Positions 31,235 through 38,925 of a DNA stretch of 39,101 bases are shown here, one piece after another (position 1 is the stretch's first letter; the number at the start of each line of letters is the position of its first letter). Origin of the DNA: DASSKW01 sp035690065 (GTDB lineage: Bacteria; Pseudomonadota; Gammaproteobacteria; Natronospirales; REEB76); contig DASSKW010000064.1 of assembly GCA_035690065.1 (NCBI GenBank), forward strand, positions 1 through 39,101, in the 5' to 3' direction. The notes beneath the pieces were generated by a model, which was not told where the DNA came from, ran no database searches, and worked only from the letters and a program-made list of their open reading frames with translations. The translations under genes were made by a program, and so were the position numbers.

Positions 31235-32305
31235 TTATACCATTTGAGTGATCATTCCCTGTTCCACGTGGAACACTCTGGACCGCATCGTGTCCGGCAA
31301 ACTGTCATTATCGATGGCTGTAATCACTGTCTGCGCACCCGTCGCGATGACCTGCCCGGCAAAGCGTCCCAAGTGCCCGGAATCGAGTTCGGAGGGCAAA
31401 TCATCCAGCAACAAGACGCAGGCCCTGCCTGTCGCTGCCCGATAAACCGCTGTTTGGGCAAGCAACAGGGTCCCTGCCAGGGCTTTTTCCTGTCCCCGGG
31501 AAATCCGGTCCCTGGCAGGACGGCCATCGACCTTGATCAGGATATCTGCCCGATGCGGACCGGTTTGTGTGCCGCCCTGCTGCCGGTCACGTTCGCGGTT
31601 TATTACCAGGGCTTCAGCAAGGCTCTGGCCTTCAGGCCAACCCGGACGGTATTCAAGACTGACCGCCAACTCGCCAAGCGCCTCTTGGGACCAGCGCTCG
31701 GCTGTTTGAGAAAACCCATTCAAATAACGCCGCCGGAACAGGTCAAGTGACTCCCCCGAGCTGATCAGTTCGCTGTCCCAGGGAGCTATCTCCCTTGCCG
31801 GCCTTCCACCCCGTAATAAGGCGTTCCGCTGCTGAAGCGCACGTTGATAACGCTGCCAAATAGCAAAAAAGCCTGGTTCCACGTGAAACACGCCCCAATC
31901 GAGAAATTGTCGCCGGTATCGGGGGCTGCCATCCACAAGCAGGTGCGCCTGGCTGTCCACAAGCTGCACGGGTAGGGTTTCGGCAAGTTCGGCCAGGCCC
32001 GCCGCCGGGCGTCCCCCTATTCTCGCCTTGAGATTCCCATGCTGGCGCGCCAAACCGACCGGTGTCGTGCCAAACGGCGCAGCAACCTGGGCAACCACCT
32101 GGAACCCTTTGCTTCCAAAACGCGATACGGGATCAAGTTGGCCGGTACGGAACGAGCGGCCACGGCCAACCAGGAAAATTGCCTCAAGAACGCTGGTCTT
32201 GCCTGATGCGTTCTCACCCCAAACCAGGTTTGTCTGGGGTGAAAACACGAGTTCAGCCTGGGCGAAGCACCGAAAATCCTGCAACGTGAGGCTGATCAGC
32301 CCCAT
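31235..32305 (-). CDS. recF: DNA replication and repair protein RecF
   Basis: 356-aa SMC-like ATPase that helps load RecA at gaps, with RecO and RecR. Walker A is GENASGKTS (residues 30-38), the signature is SRGQEKALAGTLLLAQ, and Walker B is CVLLLDDLPSELD. The start is the ATG at 32305, 12 bp after the dnaN stop. Two parS-like sequences lie within the gene, at codons for FHVE in both cases (GVFHVEPGF and RVFHVEQGM). Confidence 0.96.
   Translation of the reverse strand: MGLISLTLQDFRCFAQAELVFSPQTNLVWGENASGKTSVLEAIFLVGRGRSFRTGQLDPVSRFGSKGFQVVAQVAAPFGTTPVGLARQHGNLKARIGGRPAAGLAELAETLPVQLVDSQAHLLVDGSPRYRRQFLDWGVFHVEPGFFAIWQRYQRALQQRNALLRGGRPAREIAPWDSELISSGESLDLFRRRYLNGFSQTAERWSQEALGELAVSLEYRPGWPEGQSLAEALVINRERDRQQGGTQTGPHRADILIKVDGRPARDRISRGQEKALAGTLLLAQTAVYRAATGRACVLLLDDLPSELDSGHLGRFAGQVIATGAQTVITAIDNDSLPDTMRSRVFHVEQGMITQMV
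31260..31275. promoter_or_regulatory. parS-like centromere site 1 (in the recF 3' end)
   Basis: TGTTCCACGTGGAACA is a perfect 16-bp palindrome matching the conserved bacterial parS consensus (TGTTNCACGTGNAACA) that ParB binds. Such sites cluster near oriC; this one is 2.2 kb from the dnaA-dnaN spacer. Confidence 0.88.
31875..31890. promoter_or_regulatory. parS-like centromere site 2 (inside recF)
   Basis: GGTTCCACGTGAAACA (reverse complement TGTTTCACGTGGAACC) matches parS except for the outermost base on one side. It lies 615 bp from site 1. Confidence 0.8.
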
Positions 32306-32317
32306 GGTGACCCTGGG

Positions 32318-33418
32318 TCAGAGCCGCATGGGCATGACGACATAACGGCAATCCTGGCCTTCGGGCGCCTGAATCAGGCAGCTGCTGTTGGAGTCCGTCA
32401 TGGTCAGGATGACCTGTTCCGAATTCAGCGCAGCCAGGGCATCCAACAAGTAGGTGACGTTAAACCCGATTTCGAGCTCCGCGCCCTGGTATTGGACTTC
32501 AACCTCATCCTCAGCCTCTTCCTGTTCAGGGTTATGCGCCTGGATCCGAAGTCTGTTGTCACCAAGATTAAGGCGAATCCCGCGGTATTTCTCATTCGAA
32601 AGGATCGCAGCGCGGGTCAGGGCCTCGCGCAAAGCCTGTCGTTCAACGGTGATAATCTTGTCCCCGCCCTTGGGAACCACCCGATCATATTCCGGGAATC
32701 TGCCGTCAATGAGCTTCGATGTGAAGCGAAGTCCTGGAAGTTGGACGCGAACGTGATTTGTACCCAGTTCGACATTGGCCGCGTCTTCCGTATCCGAAAG
32801 CAGGCGCAAAAGTTCCAAAACACCCTTTCTCGGCAGGATCACCTGCTGAGCCGGCATCTCGCCCATATCGGTTTCAAGGTCGCAAAGGGCAAGCCGGTGA
32901 CCATCAGTCGCAACTGCTCTCAATCTCTTGTCGCTGGTCTCGAACAACAGCCCGTTGAGGTAGTAACGGACATCCTGCTGAGCCATGGAAAAGGCGGTGC
33001 GGTTTATCAACCCGCGGAGCTGGTTCTGCAGCAGAGAAAAACTGCGTTGGACACGGATATCTTCCACCGCTGGAAAATCAGCCGCCGGCAAAGTGGCCAG
33101 ACTGAAGCGGCTACGGCCGGAACGCAATACCAACCGGCCTTTGTCGAGTACAACCGAAACAGCAGCGCCCTCTGGAAGCGCCCGACAGATATCCAGAAGC
33201 TTGCGGGCCGGAACGGTGATTTCACCCTGATCGGTCGCTGTCACCTGGGTCTCCGCTACCAATTCCACTTCCATGTCCGTGGCGGTGATCGACAACGCCT
33301 TGTCAGTCACCGACAACAGCAGATTAGCCAGGATCGGCATGGTCTGACGGCGTTCCACAACCCCCACAACGGCTTGAATCGGAGCCAGGAAGGTATCCCG
33401 CAAGATCTCGAATTTCAT
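32318..33418 (-). CDS. dnaN: DNA polymerase III beta subunit (sliding clamp)
   Basis: 366 aa, the same length as E. coli DnaN. It forms the ring-shaped homodimer that tethers DNA polymerase to DNA. The three repeated clamp domains are visible, with RTAFSMAQQDVRYYLNGLLFE and VATDGHRLAL in the middle and a C-terminal RYVVMPMRL that ends the peptide-binding pocket. The ATG at 33418 gives the family start MKFEILRD; a start five codons upstream is possible but adds nothing conserved. Confidence 0.98.
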   Translation of the reverse strand: MKFEILRDTFLAPIQAVVGVVERRQTMPILANLLLSVTDKALSITATDMEVELVAETQVTATDQGEITVPARKLLDICRALPEGAAVSVVLDKGRLVLRSGRSRFSLATLPAADFPAVEDIRVQRSFSLLQNQLRGLINRTAFSMAQQDVRYYLNGLLFETSDKRLRAVATDGHRLALCDLETDMGEMPAQQVILPRKGVLELLRLLSDTEDAANVELGTNHVRVQLPGLRFTSKLIDGRFPEYDRVVPKGGDKIITVERQALREALTRAAILSNEKYRGIRLNLGDNRLRIQAHNPEQEEAEDEVEVQYQGAELEIGFNVTYLLDALAALNSEQVILTMTDSNSSCLIQAPEGQDCRYVVMPMRL

Positions 33419-33644
33419 GTATTCATTCCTCAATATCTTGAAATATTCTTAAGAATCTTAGAATAAAGATTGTATTAACTATAGTCGCGTCTGCCTGTGG
33501 GTAAACCAGAATTTTCCTTTGATTTCATAGTGTTAACCGGATGATAAGCTTGTTTATCAAGCCCTTGTTTGTGTGCCCTTATCCTGTCCGTATGTTGTGG
33601 ACAACTTTAACCGTTTGTCAGCCCCGTGGCTTATGCACAGGTTT
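33419..33644. other. candidate replication origin (oriC) between dnaA and dnaN
   Basis: 226 bp containing an AT-rich block next to dnaN (about 33420-33485, with the palindrome TTCTTAAGAA) and DnaA-box-like nonamers: TTATGCACA on plus at 33631-33639, TTGTCCACA on minus at 33596-33604 and TTACCCACA on minus at 33496-33504. The arrangement of an unwinding element plus boxes next to dnaA fits oriC. The dnaA-rpmH spacer has a single perfect box and is the other candidate. Confidence 0.65.
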
Positions 33645-34970
33645 TCAAGTGGTTAGTGTCCGGGTTAGTGTTTGATAATCTTCTTCAAGCCGCGGATCTT
33701 CCATCCGCAGCGCACGGATCTTGCGACAGGCGTGCAGGACCGTCGTATGATCACGGCCCCCGAAGGCATCACCGATCTCGGGCAAACTGTGGCTGGTCAA
33801 TTCCTTGGCCAGACTCATGGCAACTTGCCGCGGCCTGGCGATCGAGCGGCTGCGCTTCTTGGAAAGCATATCTCCAGCCCGTACCCGGTAATAATCCGCA
33901 ACCGTTTTCTGGATGTTTTCCAGGGTTATCTGTCGTTCCTGGCGGGCCAGAATGTCTCTCAGCCATTCCTTTACCCGCTCCTGGGTGATGGGCTGGCCGG
34001 TAAACTGCGCGTTCGCGACGATCCGCCGTAAAGCGCCTTCCAGTTCGCGGATATTGGAGCTGATTTTCTGGGCAACCAGAAAAGCGACGTCGCTGGGCAA
34101 TACGATTTGTTCCAGGGCGGCTTTTTTCATCAGGATCGCTACCCGGGTTTCCAGTTCGGGGGGCTCGATCGGGACGGTCAGGCCCCAGCCGAAGCGCGAT
34201 TTCAGCCGCTCTTCCAACCCCCCAATCTCTTTGGGATAGCGGTCGCAGGTGATGATTACCTGTTGCTGGCTTTCCAGCAAGGCATTGAAAGTATGGAAGA
34301 ATTCTTCCTGGGAACGCTCCTTGCCGACGAAGAACTGGATGTCGTCAATCAACAGGGCGTCCACGGTCCGGTATTGTCGCTTGAACTCGTTGATGGTGTT
34401 GTGCTGCAGGGCCCGCACCATGTCGTTTACGAAACGTTCGGAGTGGACGTAGGCAATCCGGGCCCGCGGGTTTCGTTCCAGAATCACGTGCCCGACCGCG
34501 TGCATCAGGTGGGTCTTGCCCAGACCGACGCCGCCGTAGATAAACAGGGGGTTATAGGCGCGGCCCGGGTTTTGCGCGACCTGCTGGCAGGCGGCCGCCG
34601 CGAACTGGTTGGATTTACCTTCCACGAAGCCGTTGAAACTGTATAGCGGATTAAGCCCGCTTCCGGGCGTCGGCAAGGGGTTGCCGGCGGGGGACGCCGG
34701 TACGGATTCGTCTGGGGCGCTCTCGTCGATGCGGCCGCCGACTTCAAGCGAGACCCGGCGCTCCCGGTCCTGCGCCAGATCCCGCGCCAGGTTGGAGATA
34801 CGCGGCAGGAAGCGGTCGCGCACCCAGTCCATGACGTAGCGATTCGGCGCCAGGAGGCGGAGGGTTTGATCATCTTCGAGAGCGTGCAGGGGCCGGATCC
34901 AGGTGTTGAGCTCCTGTTCCGAGAGCTCGTGTTCCAAACGATCCACACACCGCGTCCACAGCGATGGCAT
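33645..34970 (-). CDS. dnaA: chromosomal replication initiator DnaA
   Basis: 441-aa AAA+ initiator. Domain I is about residues 1-75 (SLWTRCVDRLEHEL, WIRPLH) and the variable linker about 76-105. The ATPase domain has Walker A GGVGLGKTHLM near 146-156 and Walker B LLIDDIQF. Domain IV holds the DNA-binding signature IGDAFGGRDHTTVLHACRKI. The start is put at ATG 34970 (MPSLW), which matches the family and has AGGAG about 11 nt upstream. A GTG at 34982 is in frame but is fused to the Shine-Dalgarno. A perfect DnaA box about 110 bp upstream suggests autoregulation. Confidence 0.97.
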   Translation of the reverse strand: MPSLWTRCVDRLEHELSEQELNTWIRPLHALEDDQTLRLLAPNRYVMDWVRDRFLPRISNLARDLAQDRERRVSLEVGGRIDESAPDESVPASPAGNPLPTPGSGLNPLYSFNGFVEGKSNQFAAAACQQVAQNPGRAYNPLFIYGGVGLGKTHLMHAVGHVILERNPRARIAYVHSERFVNDMVRALQHNTINEFKRQYRTVDALLIDDIQFFVGKERSQEEFFHTFNALLESQQQVIITCDRYPKEIGGLEERLKSRFGWGLTVPIEPPELETRVAILMKKAALEQIVLPSDVAFLVAQKISSNIRELEGALRRIVANAQFTGQPITQERVKEWLRDILARQERQITLENIQKTVADYYRVRAGDMLSKKRSRSIARPRQVAMSLAKELTSHSLPEIGDAFGGRDHTTVLHACRKIRALRMEDPRLEEDYQTLTRTLTT

Positions 34971-35076
34971 ATTCCTGAGCACTCCTGCGATTCAAAATAA
35001 GACGATACGCGGCCCCCGCGGGGTCCGCCCAACAGCATTCAGACAAGTCTCGGCAGTCTATACTGCTTGCCAGGAC

Positions 35077-35085
35077 TTATCCACA
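35077..35085 (+). promoter_or_regulatory. consensus DnaA box in the dnaA-rpmH spacer
   Basis: TTATCCACA is the exact R1-type DnaA box. It lies between divergent dnaA and rpmH and probably serves DnaA autoregulation or is part of a split origin. Confidence 0.8.
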
Positions 35086-35118
35086 GGCAACATCATTGCT
35101 ATTTCAAGGTGTTACGTC

Positions 35119-35147
35119 TTGACATCAGGGCCATTCACACGTCTAAT
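35119..35147 (+). promoter_or_regulatory. sigma-70 promoter of rpmH-rnpA-yidD-yidC
   Basis: TTGACA (35119-35124), a 17-bp spacer and TCTAAT (35142-35147) make a near-consensus housekeeping promoter, about 67 bp before rpmH. Confidence 0.75.
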
Positions 35148-35213
35148 ATCGCGCCTTTGCCCAGTGCGCCAAGCCTCGTTCCGGAAGCGCACGAATCACG
35201 TTCGGATGCCGTC

Positions 35214-35348
35214 ATGAAAAGAACTTATCAGCCCAGCAACCTGCGTCGCAAGCGGACCCATGGCTTCCGCGCCCGTATGTCCACCAAGAATGGACGACTG
35301 GTCCTGAATGCCCGTCGCGCCAAAGGCCGGGCGAGACTCTGCCCCTAA
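35214..35348 (+). CDS. rpmH: 50S ribosomal protein L34
   Basis: 44-aa, highly basic ribosomal protein with the family sequence MKRTYQPSNLRRKRTHGFRA at the start and NARRAKGRARL near the end. The length is normal. The +1 frame over the whole gene is also open and leads into rnpA without any ATG/GTG/TTG. Confidence 0.98.
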   Translation: MKRTYQPSNLRRKRTHGFRARMSTKNGRLVLNARRAKGRARLCP

Positions 35349-35707
35349 GCAAGCCCAGTGCCGGGTTTCCAGCCGAGGCCCGGCTGCATCTCCCGGCGGA
35401 ATTTACCCGAAGCTTTCGTCAGGGGTTCCGGATCACGGATACCTGTTTCAATGTCTATGCTGTGCGGACTGAAAATATTGCCCGGCTCGGCATCACAGTG
35501 GCCAAAAAAACGGTCGCCGGGGCGGTTGGTCGAAACCGTATCAAAAGGGCAGTACGCGAGAGCTTCCGACAACAGCGTGCCGCGCTACCCACGCTCGACA
35601 TCGTGGTCCAGGCCAAACCCGCCGCCGGCCATACCAGCAACGCAGGGTTGCGGCAAAGCCTCGAACGCCACTGGCAGGAACTAATCAAGCGATGCGCAGC
35701 GTCCTGA
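35339..35707 (+). CDS. rnpA: ribonuclease P protein component, non-canonical start
   Basis: Protein subunit of RNase P, which matures tRNA 5' ends with the rnpB RNA. Homology extends well upstream of the first GTG (35462): PAEARLHLPAEFTRSFRQGFR matches the N-terminal part of RnpA, so a GTG start at 35462 would lose the substrate-binding N-terminus. The core motif GRNRIKRAVRESFR is intact. The frame has no ATG, GTG or TTG upstream and remains open back through rpmH. A CTG at 35339 would give 122 aa (E. coli 119) and overlap the rpmH end by 10 bp. The start given here is therefore inferred. A sequencing error or an initiation frameshift is the alternative. yidD begins 16 bp before the stop. Confidence 0.75.
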   Translation: MPLSKPSAGFPAEARLHLPAEFTRSFRQGFRITDTCFNVYAVRTENIARLGITVAKKTVAGAVGRNRIKRAVRESFRQQRAALPTLDIVVQAKPAAGHTSNAGLRQSLERHWQELIKRCAAS

Positions 35708-35922
35708 AGTTTTTCATCCACCTCTATCGTTACGCGGTAAGCCCATTGCTCGGGCCACGTTGCCGTTTTTATCCATCCTGCTCCGCGTATGCGCTGGAAG
35801 CGATCGAACGCCATGGCGCCGCTTATGGCAGTTGGCTGGCCCTGCGCCGCCTGCTGCGTTGTCACCCCCTGCATCCGGGCGGTCTCGACCCGGTTCCTGG
35901 CCCGAGACATCATCATGGATAA
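35692..35922 (+). CDS. yidD: membrane protein insertion efficiency factor YidD
   Basis: 76-aa protein with the conserved core YRYAVSPLLGPRCRFYPSCSAYALEAIERHG and LLRCHPLHPGGLDPVP. It has an amphipathic N-terminus and a Cys-rich centre. It sits at the inner membrane and helps insertion alongside YidC. It overlaps rnpA by 16 bp and yidC by 8 bp. Confidence 0.95.
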   Translation: MRSVLKFFIHLYRYAVSPLLGPRCRFYPSCSAYALEAIERHGAAYGSWLALRRLLRCHPLHPGGLDPVPGPRHHHG

Positions 35923-37621
35923 CCGCCGTATCTTCCTGCTCGCTGCAGGGTTCTTCGTCGTTTTCCTGATTTATCAGGCCTGGATGCAGGACTACGGCCC
36001 GAATCAGACGGCCACACCAGCGCCCACACTCGCCGCCAATAACCAGGCGCCGGAAGCCAGTGCGCCACCGCTACCCCCCATTCCCGAAGCAGAAACACCA
36101 ACCAAACAACCAGCTTCGCAGACGGCTGCCGTGGCGCCGAAGGCTGTCGCACCACAAGGCAAGCTGATCCATGTGCACACCGACGTGCTGGATCTGAATA
36201 TCGATACCGCCGGCGGGAACATTCGCGATGCGCGACTGCTCGATTATCCCGAGGACCTGAAAGACCCGCAGGTCAAAGTCCATGTACTGAGCAACGTTCC
36301 GGCGGATCTTTTGCTGTTCCAGTCAGGCCTGCAGACACGCTCCGGTCCGATCGCACCTGGCCAATCCGCGTTGTATGCGTCAACGAGCGACGAATACATT
36401 CTGGCGCAGGGTCAGCACACGATCGATGTAAGCCTGGACTGGAAAGACCCCCGCGGCCTCGAAGTGGAAAAGACCTATCACTTCACGCGCGGCAGTTACC
36501 AGATCGATGTCACGTACAAGATCAGGAATCATTCCGACCAGACTTGGCAAGGCTCGGCTTATGCACAGTTCCAGAATCATTACACGCCAAGCAGTCACAG
36601 CCTGTTCAGTGTGCACCGTTACGATTACCAGCGCGCCGCCATGCATGGCGATGATGGTTATCAGCAATATGAGTTCAAGGATCTCGCAGAAAAACCTCTG
36701 GCGGAAAAGGTCGCTGGTGGCTGGGTTGGTGTCGTCAACCATTACTTTCTGGCAGCAGCGATCCCGCAACCAGCTTCCAAGACTGCAACGGACAAGAATT
36801 TCTATTACAGCAAGACGCTCGGTGACGCCGATTATCTGGTCGGGGTAGTCTCCGCAGCACAATCTGTAGCGCCCGCAGCGAGTGCGACCTTCAGCGACAG
36901 ATTATTCCTTGGCCCAAAACTCCAGACCCGCCTGGCTGGAGTCGCTCCGGGACTCGAGCTCACAGTCGATTACGGCAAGCTCACGATCATCGCCCAGCCG
37001 ATTTTCTGGGTACTGGAACAGATCCATCGGTTCATCGGCAACTGGGGCTGGTCGATCCTGGTACTGACACTGCTGCTGAAACTCCTGACCTACAAACTAA
37101 ACGAGATCAGTGGCCGTTCCATGGCCAAGATGCGGCTGGTGCAGCCGCGTTTGAAAGCCTTGCAGGAACGCTACAAGGACGATCGCGCCAAGTCGAGTCA
37201 GGCGATGATGGAGTTCTACAAGAAGGAGAAGATCAATCCCATGGGCGGCTGCCTGCCGATGCTGGTGCAGATGCCGATCTTCTTCGCACTCTATTACGTG
37301 CTGGTGTATAGCGTCGAGTTGAGGCAATCGCCCTGGATCGGCTGGATCCATGATCTATCCGCGCCGGACCCGCTGTACATCCTGCCGGTGGTATATGGCG
37401 TGGTGATGTTCGTGCAGCAGCGCATCAGTCCGCAGCCGACCACCGACAACATGCAACGCAAGATCATGATGGTGATGCCGCTCGGTATCGCCGTGCTCTA
37501 TGCCGTGTTGCCCTCAGGTCTGGCGCTGTATTACGTCGCCAACTCGGTGTTGACCATCGCGCAGCAGTGGCGCATCAACCACGTGATCGAACGCGACAGC
37601 AAACAACACGTCAAGAAATAA
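35915..37621 (+). CDS. yidC: membrane protein insertase YidC
   Basis: 568-aa inner-membrane insertase/chaperone of the Oxa1 family. An N-terminal signal-anchor helix (about 4-22, FLLAAGFFVVFLIYQAW) is followed by a Pro/Ala-rich linker, the large periplasmic beta-sandwich domain of gram-negative YidC (about 75-340) and the conserved core with five transmembrane helices (about 355-560). GWSILVLTLLLKLLTYKL opens the core, and MGGCLPMLVQMPIFFALYYVL is a hallmark segment. The tail is basic. The start ATG at 35915 overlaps yidD. It converges on the hydrolase-OsmC gene with a 13-bp gap. Confidence 0.98.
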   Translation: MDNRRIFLLAAGFFVVFLIYQAWMQDYGPNQTATPAPTLAANNQAPEASAPPLPPIPEAETPTKQPASQTAAVAPKAVAPQGKLIHVHTDVLDLNIDTAGGNIRDARLLDYPEDLKDPQVKVHVLSNVPADLLLFQSGLQTRSGPIAPGQSALYASTSDEYILAQGQHTIDVSLDWKDPRGLEVEKTYHFTRGSYQIDVTYKIRNHSDQTWQGSAYAQFQNHYTPSSHSLFSVHRYDYQRAAMHGDDGYQQYEFKDLAEKPLAEKVAGGWVGVVNHYFLAAAIPQPASKTATDKNFYYSKTLGDADYLVGVVSAAQSVAPAASATFSDRLFLGPKLQTRLAGVAPGLELTVDYGKLTIIAQPIFWVLEQIHRFIGNWGWSILVLTLLLKLLTYKLNEISGRSMAKMRLVQPRLKALQERYKDDRAKSSQAMMEFYKKEKINPMGGCLPMLVQMPIFFALYYVLVYSVELRQSPWIGWIHDLSAPDPLYILPVVYGVVMFVQQRISPQPTTDNMQRKIMMVMPLGIAVLYAVLPSGLALYYVANSVLTIAQQWRINHVIERDSKQHVKK

Positions 37622-37634
37622 GACACGCCGCCGT

Positions 37635-38852
37635 CTATTTGAGGTGCGTTTCGATCAGCACCTCGGAATGCAAGGTCTGATGCACAGGGCATCTGTCGGC
37701 GATCTCCAGCAACCGTTGCCGTTGTACAGGATCCAGATCGCCCGCTAATTCGATTTCCCGTTCGAACTTGTCGAGCCTGCCGGTCTTGGTCTCGCATCCG
37801 GCGCAATCTTCAGCATGAATCTTCTGATGTGTGATCCGCACGCTGACGCTTTCCAGCGGCCAGTTTTTCCGATCCGCATACATGCGCAGCGTTATTGCAG
37901 TGCAGGCACCGAGTGCACCGCTGAGATAACCGTAGGGCGAGGGGCCGGCGTCGGTTCCACCAACGTCGCGAGGTTCGTCAGCGATCATGGTATGAGGTCC
38001 CGCAAACACATCCGCCCGATAATGTTCCCGGTTGATATGGACGATCACTTCGCCTTCTTCAGCGGGACTTTGGGCCGGCTTCAGATTCAGTTCGCCGAGA
38101 TATTTGGTGGCCCAGGCCGCGATGATGAGACCGACATATTCGGAATCCTCCTGATTAGAGAGCAGATGATCGGCTTTATTGAGCGTGATGAAGCTCTTGG
38201 GGTGCAATGCTGCGCCGAAGATTTCCGCGGCATTGCTGATATCCACGGTCTTGTCCACCGGCGAATGGAAGATCAACAACGGCTTGCGCAACCGGCGCAC
38301 GTATTCACGACACTGATGTTTCGACAGATCGTCAAGGAAAGCTTTCTTGAAATGGAACTTGCGGCCAGCCAGCAGGATGTCGGCCTCGCCCTGCTTTTCG
38401 AGCGTTTCACGGCCACTGCCCAGCAGCCGCGCGACGTGCTCCGGGCTGGAGGGTGCGGCGACGGTGGCGACGGCGACACAGCTCTTTATCTGGTTGGCGG
38501 CTTCCAGCACCGCCGTGCCACCGAGAGAGTGGCCGACCAGGATCTTGGGCGCAGCGTATTCCTTCGCCAGAAAATCGGCAGCGCACAGCAGATCCGAGAC
38601 GTTGGTGGAGAAGGTCGTGTCAGCGAACACCCCCTCGCTTTCACCGATGCCGGTGAAATCGAAACGCAGGGTCGCGATCCCCTGCATCGCCAGGGCGCGG
38701 GCGATATCGAAGGCGGCCCGCACGTCTTTGCCACAGGTGAAACAGTGCGCATACAGCGCGAACGCACGCGGGTTACCGTGCGCCGGCATCTCGAGCCTGC
38801 CGGCCAATTGCTGACCGGTGGCATTGGGGAATCTTACGGCCTGGGCTGACAT
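37635..38852 (-). CDS. alpha/beta hydrolase-OsmC fusion protein
   Basis: 405-aa two-domain protein. Residues 1-255 form an alpha/beta hydrolase with the nucleophile elbow VGHSLGG (Ser109) and a DKTVD acid region near 205. Residues about 265-405 form an OsmC/Ohr domain with its two redox cysteines in ALGACTAIT (Cys317) and ADRCPVHQTL (Cys388), plus an extra DCAGC pair (350, 353). OsmC proteins reduce organic peroxides with thiols, so the fusion might handle lipid or ester hydroperoxides; the substrate is unknown. The start ATG at 38852 follows GAAGGAAA. It diverges from mnmE with 73 bp between them. Confidence 0.9.
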   Translation of the reverse strand: MSAQAVRFPNATGQQLAGRLEMPAHGNPRAFALYAHCFTCGKDVRAAFDIARALAMQGIATLRFDFTGIGESEGVFADTTFSTNVSDLLCAADFLAKEYAAPKILVGHSLGGTAVLEAANQIKSCVAVATVAAPSSPEHVARLLGSGRETLEKQGEADILLAGRKFHFKKAFLDDLSKHQCREYVRRLRKPLLIFHSPVDKTVDISNAAEIFGAALHPKSFITLNKADHLLSNQEDSEYVGLIIAAWATKYLGELNLKPAQSPAEEGEVIVHINREHYRADVFAGPHTMIADEPRDVGGTDAGPSPYGYLSGALGACTAITLRMYADRKNWPLESVSVRITHQKIHAEDCAGCETKTGRLDKFEREIELAGDLDPVQRQRLLEIADRCPVHQTLHSEVLIETHLK

Positions 38853-38925
38853 GGAGTGTTTCCTTCGATTACCGCTATGATGCGCATGGATTTCAGACTT
38901 TAACGCATTTTTCGAGCGGACAACC

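Noticed and set aside
34483..34492. CACGTG cores elsewhere (for example in dnaA, gyrB, yidC) as further parS sites
   Set aside because: They lack the flanking GTTC/GAAC arms; only the two recF sites match over 16 bp.
35308..35400. ATG at 35308 in another frame as the rnpA start
   Set aside because: That frame gives no RnpA-like residues; it would need a frameshift to reach the rnpA frame.
35462..35707. rnpA starting at GTG 35462 (81 aa)
   Set aside because: Would delete the conserved N-terminal third; homologous sequence continues upstream in the same frame.
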